Positions 21,674-28,971 of a stretch of 30,527 nucleotides of DNA are shown piece after piece (the first letter of the stretch is position 1; the number at the start of each line of letters is the position of its first letter). The position numbers and the translations under genes are program-made. The notes under the pieces are model-generated. The model was not told where the DNA came from. It saw only the letters and a program-made list of their open reading frames with translations, and ran no database searches. This DNA is from UBA668 sp038328705 (GTDB lineage Bacteria > Actinomycetota > Acidimicrobiia > Acidimicrobiales > Ilumatobacteraceae), in NCBI GenBank assembly GCA_038328705.1, contig JBBQMG010000031.1:1-30527 (forward strand), in the 5' to 3' direction.

Positions 21674-22581
21674 CCGACGTACATATACCTCGCTCCGGTC
21701 GCGCCGTTGCCTGGGATCGCCGTCGCGCCTCGCTGGCGAGCGTGTGGCACAGCCTGCGTAATGACCGGCTGGCTCTGCTCGGCCTCATCGTGCTGTTGCT
21801 GTTCACGCTGTTGGCCTTCGCTGCTCCGCTGCTCAGTGACAAGTCATCGCTCAGCGCCGCCAACACCGGGGACAACCCGGTGTGGTCGCCGCCCAGTTGG
21901 GAGTTCCTGTTCGGAACCGATCATCTTGGGCACAGCGTCGCAGCCCAGTTCCTGTGGGGTAGTCGAATCAGCCTCTTCGTCGGGCTGATGGCCACCCTGC
22001 TGCAGGTCGGCATCGGGTCGTTGGTCGGCCTCACCGCTGGTTTCTTCGGCGGCTGGGTCGATGCGGTGCTGATGCGCCTCACCGACTGGTTCTTGGTCAT
22101 TCCGTTCCTGCCGCTGGCCATTGTGCTCGCCGCCGTCTTGCAGCGTGGGCTGTGGACGATCATCCTTGTCATCGGCGTCACCTCGTGGCCGTCGACCGCG
22201 AGGCTGTTGCGCGCACAGGTGCTGACAGCGCGCCAGCGCCTGTACGTCGATCGAGCGCGCTCGCTGGGTGCGGGCCGGATACACGTCATGCGGCGCCACG
22301 TCCTGCCCAACGTGACGCCGTTGATCCTGGCCAGCACCACGTTGGCAGTGCCGATCTCGATTCTCACCGAGACGACGCTTTCGTTCCTGGGCCTCGGTGA
22401 CCCGACAGCCACCTCATGGGGGGGCATGCTGAACGCGGCCAAGGACAACAGCGCGATCAGCGGCGGCCGCTGGTGGGCGTACATGCCGCCGGGTCTTGGC
22501 ATCGTGTTCGTCGTGCTCGCCGTTACGTTGTTCGGGAGAGCGTTGGAAGAGATCCTCGACCCTCGGCTGCGTGAGCGATGA
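21670..22581 (+). CDS. Peptide-type ABC transporter permease, OppC/DppC family
   Basis: A 303-aa partner permease. It begins with a cytoplasmic segment (SVWHSLRNDRLALLGLIVLLL), which is the OppC_N pattern, has a periplasmic loop containing FLFGTDHLGHSVAAQFLWGSRISL, and a coupling loop RQRLYVDRARSLGAGRIHVMRRHVLPN. The TLSFLGLGDPTATSWGGML block is characteristic of DppC/OppC. It overlaps both neighbours by 4 bp (ATGA at each end), so translation of the operon is tightly coupled. Confidence 0.94.
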   Translation: MTDVHIPRSGRAVAWDRRRASLASVWHSLRNDRLALLGLIVLLLFTLLAFAAPLLSDKSSLSAANTGDNPVWSPPSWEFLFGTDHLGHSVAAQFLWGSRISLFVGLMATLLQVGIGSLVGLTAGFFGGWVDAVLMRLTDWFLVIPFLPLAIVLAAVLQRGLWTIILVIGVTSWPSTARLLRAQVLTARQRLYVDRARSLGAGRIHVMRRHVLPNVTPLILASTTLAVPISILTETTLSFLGLGDPTATSWGGMLNAAKDNSAISGGRWWAYMPPGLGIVFVVLAVTLFGRALEEILDPRLRER

Positions 22582-23546
22582 GCGTTCTCGAACTTCAGGA
22601 CTTGTGCGTCACCTATCGCACCGACGGCGGGCCCGTGCCGGCAGTGCGCGGGGTGAACCTGACCGTGGAGGCAGGCCAGACGGTGGGCCTCGCCGGTGAG
22701 AGCGGGTGTGGCAAGAGCACCATCGCGAGCGCGGTGCTGCGGTTGTTGCCGAGGGGGACAGAGGTCAGTGGCAAGGTGCTGCTCGACGGCGAGGATGTCT
22801 ACGCGATGACGCCCGGCCGCCTGCGTGCCGTGCGGTGGACCAGTGCCGCCATCGTGTTCCAGGGCGCGTTGCAGTCGCTGAACCCAGTGCGTCGCGTCGG
22901 GCAGCAGATCGAGGAAGCGGTCCTGTTGCATTCAACACAGTCGCAAGCAGCGGCGCGGGTACTTGTCGGCGAGCTGCTGGAACGTGTCGGAATTCCCGCA
23001 GCAAGAGCGGACCATTACCCCCACGAACTGTCCGGTGGGCAACGCCAACGGGTGCTGATCGCACTGGCGTTGGCGTGCGGTCCGAAGCTGTTGATCGCCG
23101 ACGAGCCGACCACTGCGCTCGATGTGATGGTGCAGGCTCAGGTGTTGGCATTGCTGGAGGAGTTGCAGCGCGAGGAGGGTATGGCGTTGCTGTTCATCAC
23201 GCACGACCTGTCGGTGCTGACGCACGCGTGTCAGCGGCTGGCCGTCATGTACGCCGGGCGAATTGTGGAGGAAGGCAGCAGCAAAGAGGTCTTCGCCGAC
23301 CCACAGCACCCGTACTCGCGAGCGTTGGCTGCGGCGTTCCCGACGATTGGCGACCCGATCTCGCGCATGAATCCAACGGGCTTGGCCGGCGACCCGCCGG
23401 ACCCGTCGGCGCTGCCCTCCGGGTGCCCGTTCGCGCCGCGCTGCGCGGTTGCCGTTGCGGAGTGTTCAACTCTCGATGTGGCGCTTCGCCATGCCGGGGT
23501 CGGTCGCAGCGCGGCATGCATCCACGTAGATGGTCCTGATGTCTGA
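22578..23546 (+). CDS. Peptide-type ABC transporter ATPase, OppD/DppD family
   Basis: A 322-aa ATPase with Walker A GESGCGKST, Q-loop region IVFQGALQSLNPVRRVGQQI, signature LSGGQRQRVLIALALA, Walker B LLIADEPTTALDV and switch His in ITHDLSVL. The C-terminal oligo_HPY region has the CPFAPRC cysteine cluster (PSGCPFAPRCAVAVAEC), which in relatives of OppD can bind a 4Fe-4S cluster. It works as a heterodimer with the following ATPase. The start overlaps the permease stop by 4 bp. Confidence 0.94.
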   Translation: MSVLELQDLCVTYRTDGGPVPAVRGVNLTVEAGQTVGLAGESGCGKSTIASAVLRLLPRGTEVSGKVLLDGEDVYAMTPGRLRAVRWTSAAIVFQGALQSLNPVRRVGQQIEEAVLLHSTQSQAAARVLVGELLERVGIPAARADHYPHELSGGQRQRVLIALALACGPKLLIADEPTTALDVMVQAQVLALLEELQREEGMALLFITHDLSVLTHACQRLAVMYAGRIVEEGSSKEVFADPQHPYSRALAAAFPTIGDPISRMNPTGLAGDPPDPSALPSGCPFAPRCAVAVAECSTLDVALRHAGVGRSAACIHVDGPDV

Positions 23547-24501
23547 CCCGGTCGTGTCGCTCACCAATGTGCAGGTGCAGTTCGGCGGGGGGCGCATACG
23601 AGCCGTCGACACGGTGTCACTGGAGGTCGCGCGTGGCGAGGTCGTGGCGCTGGTCGGTGAATCCGGGTGCGGCAAGACCACGTTGATCCGCTCGATCATC
23701 GGTCTCGAGCCGCTGGCCCACGGGTCGATCACGGTCGAGGGCAAGCCGGTCGGGATGGGTCGCGGATTGCGGGCGCTACGCCAGCGGGTGCAGATGATCT
23801 TTCAGGATCCGTCGGGTGCGTTGAACCCGCGGCACTCGATCTATGAGGCGGTGGCCGAGGGTCTGCGCATCCACAAGGTCAAAGGCCACGAGCCAACGCT
23901 GGTCGCCGAGGCGCTGGCCGCTGCCGGCCTGCGCCCGGCCGAGCGCTACCTGCGTCGCTTTCCCCACGAGCTGTCCGGTGGTCAGCGTCAACGAGTGTTG
24001 ATCGCCGCGGCCATGGCATTGCAGCCAACGCTGCTGTTGGCCGACGAGCCGGTTGCCAGTCTCGATGCCTCCATTCGCGGCGAGATATTGGCGCTGATGC
24101 GGTCGTTCGTCGATACGCACGGTGTGTCGATCATCGCCGTCACGCACGACCTCGGGCTGGCCTGGAACATCGCTGACCGAGTGGCGGTGATGTACCTCGG
24201 TCGCATCGTGGAGGTCGGCCCGACGGAGGATGTACTGCGGGCGCCGAAGCATCCGTACACACAGGCGCTGCTCAGTGTGGTCCCCGAGATCGAGGGCATG
24301 GAGCAGCAGATTCTCGTCGGCGAGACCCCGGACCCGTCGCGTGTGCCCGCCGGTTGCCGCTTTCACCCCCGCTGCCCGCTGGTGGCCAGTGGCGAAGCCG
24401 ACCGGCGCGGCTTTGGCGACAAGTGCCGAGGCGTGGATCTCGAGCTCGAACCGGAAGTGGGTTCCCACCAAGTCGCCTGCCACGCAGTCGCCAACGGCTA
24501 G
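23530..24501 (+). CDS. Peptide-type ABC transporter ATPase, OppF/DppF family
   Basis: A 323-aa ATPase with Walker A GESGCGKTT, Q-loop region MIFQDPSGALNPRHSIYEAV, signature LSGGQRQRVLIAAAMA, Walker B LLLADEPVASLDA and switch His VTHDLGLAW. The C-terminal oligo_HPY tail contains CRFHPRCPL. The start may be ATG 23530 or ATG 23539; both lie inside the end of the preceding ATPase gene and neither has a clear ribosome-binding site. Its TAG stop (24499-24501) consists of the TA target of the IS630 element plus the first G of that element. The right flank also starts with G, so the stop was the same before insertion and the protein is unchanged. Confidence 0.94.
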   Translation: MVLMSDPVVSLTNVQVQFGGGRIRAVDTVSLEVARGEVVALVGESGCGKTTLIRSIIGLEPLAHGSITVEGKPVGMGRGLRALRQRVQMIFQDPSGALNPRHSIYEAVAEGLRIHKVKGHEPTLVAEALAAAGLRPAERYLRRFPHELSGGQRQRVLIAAAMALQPTLLLADEPVASLDASIRGEILALMRSFVDTHGVSIIAVTHDLGLAWNIADRVAVMYLGRIVEVGPTEDVLRAPKHPYTQALLSVVPEIEGMEQQILVGETPDPSRVPAGCRFHPRCPLVASGEADRRGFGDKCRGVDLELEPEVGSHQVACHAVANG

Positions 24502-24515
24502 TGTCCTGAGTCAGA
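24501..24515 (+). repeat. Left terminal inverted repeat of the IS630 element
   Basis: GTGTCCTGAGTCAGA, directly after the TA target. It matches the reverse complement of the right end (GTGTCCCGCGTCAGA) at 13 of 15 positions. Confidence 0.9.
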
Positions 24516-24544
24516 AATCACTCACGTTGATGTCGATGTCGTAG

Positions 24545-24550
24545 TACGAT
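24545..24550 (+). promoter_or_regulatory. -10 element (TACGAT) of the transposase gene
   Basis: TACGAT ends 6 nt before GTG 24557, identical in sequence and spacing to the MFS gene promoter. The transposase mRNA is therefore probably leaderless. The region 24516-24544 also has a short GATGTC direct repeat. Confidence 0.45.
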
Positions 24551-24556
24551 CAACGG

Positions 24557-24838
24557 GTGGCTGGTCGTGGTCGTCCAAGAGCGTTGTTGATGGTGTCCGA
24601 CGAGGATCGGGGGGTGCTGGTTCGTTGGTCGAAACGGCCGACGTCGCCGCATTCGATCGCGCAGCGTGCCCGGATCGTGTTGCTCGCAGCCGATGGTCTG
24701 TCGAACAACGAGGTGGCCGACAAGGTTGGGTGTAATCAGGCGACGGTGGTGAAGTGGCGTAAGCGGTTCATCGAACGCGGTCTGGATGGTCTGCCCGATG
24801 ATCCGCGACCGGGGGACACCGCGTTCGATCACCGATGA
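24557..24838 (+). CDS. IS630-family transposase, N-terminal (DNA-binding) frame
   Basis: A 93-aa frame holding the helix-turn-helix domain that binds the IS ends (AQRARIVLLAADGLSNNEVADKVGCNQATVVKWRKRFIERGLDGLPDDPRPG). After RPG the frame runs into unrelated residues and stops at 24838, while the catalytic part continues in the +1 frame as TPRSITDDDVEAL. The switch falls on a run of five G (24811-24815). Removing one G would fuse the two parts into one normal IS630 transposase. It is either a programmed +1 shift or an inactivating single-base insertion. Confidence 0.85.
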   Translation: MAGRGRPRALLMVSDEDRGVLVRWSKRPTSPHSIAQRARIVLLAADGLSNNEVADKVGCNQATVVKWRKRFIERGLDGLPDDPRPGDTAFDHR

Positions 24839-25634
24839 CGATGTCGAGGCGCTGATCGTGCGCACCCTCGAGGACAAGCCCACGGACGCAACGCATTGGT
24901 CGACGCGTGATCTCGCCGCGAAGTCGGGGATGTCGCCGTCGTCGGTGGGGCGGATCTGGCGGGCGTTCGGGTTGAAGCCATGGTTGACCGACACGTTCAA
25001 ACTGTCCGAGGACCCGCAGTTCGTCGACAAGGTCCGTGATGTAGTCGGGTTGTACATGAACCCGCCCGAACATGTGGTGGTGATGTGCGTCGATGAGAAG
25101 ACCAGCATCCAAGCTCTCGACCGCACCCAGCCGTCGTTGCCGATGCGACCCGGCCAGATCGAACGCCGCACCCACGACTACAAGCGTCACGGTGTCACCG
25201 ATCTGTTCGCCGCGTTGAACCTGGCCACCGGCCAGGTCGTGCATCAGACCCGCGCTCAGCATCGGGCGATCGAGTTCCGCAAGTTCCTCGATCTGATCAA
25301 CGACACGGTGCCGGCTGACCTCGCCGTCCATGTCGTGCTGGACAATTCATCGACGCACAAGACCCCGGCGATTCATGACTGGTTGCTCAAGCATCCGAGG
25401 TTCACGTTCCACTTCACGCCGACGTCGTCGTCATGGATGAACCTCGTCGAGCGATGGTTCGCCGAGCTGACCAATAGGATGCTGCGCCGCTCAGCGCACA
25501 CCTCGATCACCGCCCTGACCGCCGACTTGAACACGTGGATCACCGCCTGGAACGACAACCCCAAACCATTCGTGTGGCACAAGACCGCCGACCAGATCCT
25601 CGACAGCCTCAAGAAATACTTGACGAACCTCTGA
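24786..25634 (+). CDS. IS630-family transposase, C-terminal (DDE catalytic) frame
   Basis: This frame encodes the DDE endonuclease domain of about 270 residues. The first catalytic Asp is in MCVDEKTSIQALDR, the second in VVLDNSSTHK, and the Glu in SSSWMNLVERWFAELTNRMLRR. The apparent ATG at 24786 is read in a different frame from the preceding domain and is unlikely to be used. Native residues begin around 24816 (TPRSITDDDVE), reached only by a +1 shift from the upstream frame. The stop TGA (25632-25634) lies inside the right terminal repeat. Confidence 0.87.
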   Translation: MVCPMIRDRGTPRSITDDDVEALIVRTLEDKPTDATHWSTRDLAAKSGMSPSSVGRIWRAFGLKPWLTDTFKLSEDPQFVDKVRDVVGLYMNPPEHVVVMCVDEKTSIQALDRTQPSLPMRPGQIERRTHDYKRHGVTDLFAALNLATGQVVHQTRAQHRAIEFRKFLDLINDTVPADLAVHVVLDNSSTHKTPAIHDWLLKHPRFTFHFTPTSSSWMNLVERWFAELTNRMLRRSAHTSITALTADLNTWITAWNDNPKPFVWHKTADQILDSLKKYLTNL

Positions 25635-25644
25635 CGCGGGACAC
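25630..25644 (-). repeat. Right terminal inverted repeat of the IS630 element
   Basis: TCTGACGCGGGACAC, followed by the TA duplicate. It contains the transposase stop codon. The next 128 bp (25645-25772) up to the convergent hydrolase stop hold no gene that I can support. A short GGGG-TG-CCCC element at about 25730 is the only hairpin and is weak. Confidence 0.9.
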
Positions 25645-25772
25645 TAGGCGGTTGGTGCCTCAAGTCCCGAACCCATGCACTTGAAGGGGTGGCCGAAGCC
25701 TGGCAAGCGAGGGGGCTTTGGTGATGGGGTGCCCCTGAGCGGCGCGTGAGTGCCGATGCTGCGACCCATCGT

Positions 25773-27761
25773 CTAGGCGCGGGGGAGGCGCTCGTTCCAC
25801 ACTCGTTCGCCGACCAGATCGCCGTCGCGCTCGGCGCGTAGGGCGATGTCGACGTGGAACCACTCTCGGTCGCTACGGACGTCCAACACAGCCTCCGTCG
25901 AGCACTCGGTCGTCGACCCATCGGGCAGGACGAACGTCATGTCGTAGCGGCTGCGACCCTTCGCCCAACCCTTCGACAGATCGACCGTGCTGATCCCCAG
26001 AGAGCCCTCGTACGCGTCGGTGATCACGGTGCCGTGAGTGCCGGCGTAAGTGCCGCCGTACCCGCTGTGCACTCGGGTCTCGCGCGCCAGCACGTCGGTC
26101 TCGTAGCGCCACACCACACCATCGCCTTCGCTGTCGGAAGGCCCGGCGCCGGCTTCGAACTCATCGCAGGCGGCAGGCAGCGAAGTGACGGTGGGGAGCA
26201 CGATGCGTACCGACCCGCGCTGCACGCCGAGTGTGAACGGCTGCGACGGCGGCCAGCAGTTCGGCCAGTCGGTGCCCGAGATCGCGAGGCGCAAACGATG
26301 GCCGGGGATCATCGTCCACGTGGTCGCCTCGAACTGCACCTTCACGTCCATCCACTCGCCGGGCGCGATCGGTTGCGGTGATGCGCCCAACTGGCCGAAG
26401 GCATCAGCGGGCCACACGCCACGCTGCGCAAGGTCGAGCATGCCCCGGGTGATCAGCGTGCTGGTACCATCGGGCGCGACATCGCACAACTTCACGGAGA
26501 GGTGACCCACGGGTGCCGACGAGCGCACCGTCAGCGCGAGCTCGCTGTTGCCGAGCAACATCAATTCTTCGGTGTGCATCCAGTCGAAGGTGATGCTGCG
26601 CGCGTTGTCCGGGCGCTGGTCCTGCGGCTGCCCCCATGGCAAGCCACCCGCGCACGAGTTCCATGCCGTCACACCGACATCGCCGTGCGCCCGGAGCTCG
26701 TCGACCTGATTGGTGGCATCGGCGATGCGTAACGTCGTGGAGTGCAGCTCGGCGGGCGGCCACACATCGGCCTCGACCCAATGACCGTTGTGCATCTCGA
26801 GATCCGGCTCGGGCGGAGTTGGCCGACGCACGAATATTCGGCCCCGAGTGGCCACCGCGCTCGGACCATCGCGCAGGTGCTCATCGAAGAATCGCATCAA
26901 CTCCAGATCACAATCGATGTTGGGGCCCGGCCGCGCCGTCGACGGATCCTTGTGCACCCACGGCCCGGCGAGCAGGTGCCAGTCGGCCATGTGCTCGATG
27001 GCACGGAACGTGTTGTTGCGGTAGCCGTCGGCCCAACCGCCGATCAGCAGCACGGGGCAGCTGAAACGTCCGTACCCTGCACCGTCCGGACCGAGGCGCA
27101 CCGAACCCCGCCGCCACGTTTCGTCCGGCTTTGGGTGACGCAGCCACTCCAGCAGCCAGGGCTCGTGCTGCTTTAGACGGCGCTGCCACTCCGCCTCCCA
27201 ATCGCCCGAACCCATTTCCGCCCAGACCGCCGGCGTCGGTGGCAACGCGTTCATCGCGATCATGTACAGCGGGTAGTCGATGAGGTCGAGTGCGCGCAGC
27301 ACGCCGCCCATGTAGTGCACGTCGTCGGTGTAGCGGTCGTCGGTGGCGTACATCGCGGCGATGGCAGCGAGTTGTGGCACACCCTCCATTGCCATGTGCA
27401 GCGAGTTGAAGCCCGAGTACGAGGTGCCCATCATTCCGACCTTGCCCGTGCTCCACGACTGCGCCGCCACCCACTCGATGACGGCCCGCAAGTCGCGCCG
27501 CTCGATGTCGGGGTACTCGTCCTCTGCAATGCCGGTGGAGTTGCCCGTGCCGCGCAGGTCGATGCGCAGTACTGCGAACCCGCCCTGGCCGGCGAAGCGT
27601 AGGTAGCTGTCGGCGTACGAAGCGCCGACATCGCTCATGCGATACGGCAGCGCTTCCAACAGCGTTGCGAAGGGGCCCTCGGTGGCGGGCAGGTAGAGCG
27701 TGCCGGCGAGCGTGGCCCCGCCTTCGACCGTGATGGAGACGAGCTGCTCTGAAACCTGCAT
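25773..27761 (-). CDS. CocE/NonD-family alpha/beta hydrolase (Xaa-Pro dipeptidyl-peptidase-like)
   Basis: A 662-aa hydrolase of the CocE/S15 group (cocaine esterase, glutaryl-7-ACA acylase, X-Pro dipeptidyl peptidase). The catalytic domain shows the nucleophile Ser114 in GTSYSG, the Asp region in LLIGGWADGYRNN and the His in GPWVHKD. The last 250 residues form the X-Pro_C jelly-roll domain (PGEWMDVKVQFEATTWTMIPGHRLRLAISGTDWPN). RIDLRGTGNSTG is a further family block. The product is longer than CocE (about 575 aa) because of a C-terminal extension of roughly 100 residues. There is no signal peptide. TACTCT lies 8 nt before the ATG at 27761. The gene is divergent from a flavoprotein oxidase gene across 25 bp. 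The substrate is not predictable: ester, amide or X-Pro peptide. Confidence 0.9.
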   Translation of the reverse strand: MQVSEQLVSITVEGGATLAGTLYLPATEGPFATLLEALPYRMSDVGASYADSYLRFAGQGGFAVLRIDLRGTGNSTGIAEDEYPDIERRDLRAVIEWVAAQSWSTGKVGMMGTSYSGFNSLHMAMEGVPQLAAIAAMYATDDRYTDDVHYMGGVLRALDLIDYPLYMIAMNALPPTPAVWAEMGSGDWEAEWQRRLKQHEPWLLEWLRHPKPDETWRRGSVRLGPDGAGYGRFSCPVLLIGGWADGYRNNTFRAIEHMADWHLLAGPWVHKDPSTARPGPNIDCDLELMRFFDEHLRDGPSAVATRGRIFVRRPTPPEPDLEMHNGHWVEADVWPPAELHSTTLRIADATNQVDELRAHGDVGVTAWNSCAGGLPWGQPQDQRPDNARSITFDWMHTEELMLLGNSELALTVRSSAPVGHLSVKLCDVAPDGTSTLITRGMLDLAQRGVWPADAFGQLGASPQPIAPGEWMDVKVQFEATTWTMIPGHRLRLAISGTDWPNCWPPSQPFTLGVQRGSVRIVLPTVTSLPAACDEFEAGAGPSDSEGDGVVWRYETDVLARETRVHSGYGGTYAGTHGTVITDAYEGSLGISTVDLSKGWAKGRSRYDMTFVLPDGSTTECSTEAVLDVRSDREWFHVDIALRAERDGDLVGERVWNERLPRA

Positions 27762-27769
27762 AGGCGTTC

Positions 27770-27779
27770 AGAGTAGCGT
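27770..27779. promoter_or_regulatory. Overlapping divergent -10 elements
   Basis: On the minus strand TACTCT (27775-27770) lies 8 nt before the hydrolase ATG. On the plus strand TAGCGT (27774-27779) lies 7 nt before the oxidase ATG at 27787. The two hexamers share bases 27774-27775. Each -35 would fall inside the other gene's start region. Confidence 0.5.
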
Positions 27780-27786
27780 TGCCGGC

Positions 27787-28968
27787 ATGAGGGTCGCTCG
27801 GACAGCAGAGGTCGCAGTCGTCGGTCTTGGCGGGCTCGGCTCGGCGACCGCGTACTGGTTGGCGCGTCGCGGGGTGAGCGTGGTCGGCTTCGAGCAGTTC
27901 GAGCTGGGTCACGTACGCGGCGCCTCGCACGATCACTCGCGCATCATTCGCCGCTCGTACCACACGCCCGAGTACGTTCGCTTGGCGGCGCAGGCGTACG
28001 ACGCGTGGCGCGCCGTAGAGGCGGAGAGTCGGCAGCGGATGATCACAATCACCGGTGGCGTCGATCTCTTCCCGCCGAACGCCGCGATCGACCACCGCAC
28101 CTACACCGCCAGCCTCGATGCGGAGCAGGTGCCGTACGAGTGGATCGACGGTGCAGAGATTCGTCGCCGCTGGCCCGCCTTCGCCACCGGCGAAGTGGTG
28201 ACCGACGACGTGATGGGTGTGTACTCACCGCAGACCGGCATCGTGCCTGCGGGCCAGGGTACGAGAGTGATGCAGGAGCTGGCCCAGGCGCGGGGTGCCG
28301 TGTTGCACGGCACCACTTCGGTGCGCGCAATCCGGCCCGTCGACGGTGAGGTCGACATCGTCACCGACGAAGGTGTCACCCGCGTGGGCAGCGTCGTGAT
28401 CACGGCCGACGCCTGGACCAATCGTGTGCTCGCCGACCTCGATCTACAGATCCCGCTCGCAGTGCTGAAGGAACAGGTCAGTTACTTCGCGCAGGAAGAC
28501 ATCTCGTTGTTTGCTGTCGGCCGATTCCCGGTGTGGATCTGGATGGACGATCCAAGCTTCTACGGCTTCCCTGTCTTCGGCGACATGACAGCTGTCAAGG
28601 GAGCGGAGGACTGTGGCGGCCGCGAGGTGGATCCCGACACACGCACCTTCGACTCAGACCCGGAGATGGAAGGCCGACTGGGAACGTTCATGCAGCGGCT
28701 CACCGGTGGCGTCTGGGCGACACCGCGCACCACGACCTGTCTCTACACGCTCACGTCAGATCGTGACTTCGTGCTCGACCGTCTGCCCGGCTACCCGCAC
28801 GTCTCCGTCGCGCTCGGCGCTGCGCACGGTTTCAAGTTCGCCTCCTGGTTCGGTCGTACCCTCGCCGGCCTTGCATGTGGCGACGACGCAGGCCCGGAGT
28901 TGGCGCCCTTCTCGTTCGCCCGCGAGTCGCTCCATCGGCCCATCGACCGTGCGGCATGGATGGTCTGA
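27787..28968 (+). CDS. Monomeric sarcosine oxidase / N-methyltryptophan oxidase-type FAD oxidoreductase
   Basis: A 393-aa flavoenzyme of the MSOX/MTOX family (DAO superfamily), oxidising N-methyl amino acids with O2 to give the amino acid, formaldehyde and H2O2. The N-terminal dinucleotide-binding site is VVGLGGLGSATAYWLARRGVSVVGFEQF, followed by the family block GHxRGASHDHSRIIRRSYHTPEYV. Cys318 in TCLYTLTSDRDFVLD lies where MSOX carries the Cys that binds FAD covalently, and GAAHGFKFA matches the family C-terminal motif. The frame is open to 27700 but that part is antisense to the hydrolase; ATG 27787 follows TAGCGT by 7 nt. Tryptophan dioxygenase lies tail-to-tail 3 bp away. N-methyltryptophan is thus a possible substrate, but sarcosine or others cannot be excluded. 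Confidence 0.88.
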   Translation: MRVARTAEVAVVGLGGLGSATAYWLARRGVSVVGFEQFELGHVRGASHDHSRIIRRSYHTPEYVRLAAQAYDAWRAVEAESRQRMITITGGVDLFPPNAAIDHRTYTASLDAEQVPYEWIDGAEIRRRWPAFATGEVVTDDVMGVYSPQTGIVPAGQGTRVMQELAQARGAVLHGTTSVRAIRPVDGEVDIVTDEGVTRVGSVVITADAWTNRVLADLDLQIPLAVLKEQVSYFAQEDISLFAVGRFPVWIWMDDPSFYGFPVFGDMTAVKGAEDCGGREVDPDTRTFDSDPEMEGRLGTFMQRLTGGVWATPRTTTCLYTLTSDRDFVLDRLPGYPHVSVALGAAHGFKFASWFGRTLAGLACGDDAGPELAPFSFARESLHRPIDRAAWMV

Positions 28969-28971
28969 GCG

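Larger units (their letters stand above)
24501..25644 (+). mobile_element. IS630-family insertion sequence, 1144 bp, with TA target duplication
   Basis: The element starts GTGTCCTGAGTCAGA (24501-24515) and ends TCTGACGCGGGACAC (25630-25644), 15-bp terminal inverted repeats with two mismatches. It is flanked by TA on both sides (24499-24500 and 25645-25646), the usual IS630/Tc1-mariner target duplication. It encodes a transposase in two overlapping frames. The insertion hits the TA of the oppF stop codon. Complete ends suggest a fairly recent insertion. Confidence 0.93.

Noticed and set aside
25645..25772. Possible small gene or RNA after the IS element (including a 67-aa minus-strand frame reaching 25863)
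   Set aside because: No start signal, no recognised family and no stable RNA fold; it overlaps the end of the hydrolase gene.
26908..28095. 395-aa minus-strand frame across the hydrolase and oxidase starts
   Set aside because: Arg/His-rich nonsense composition; it overlaps two genes with clear catalytic motifs in other frames.
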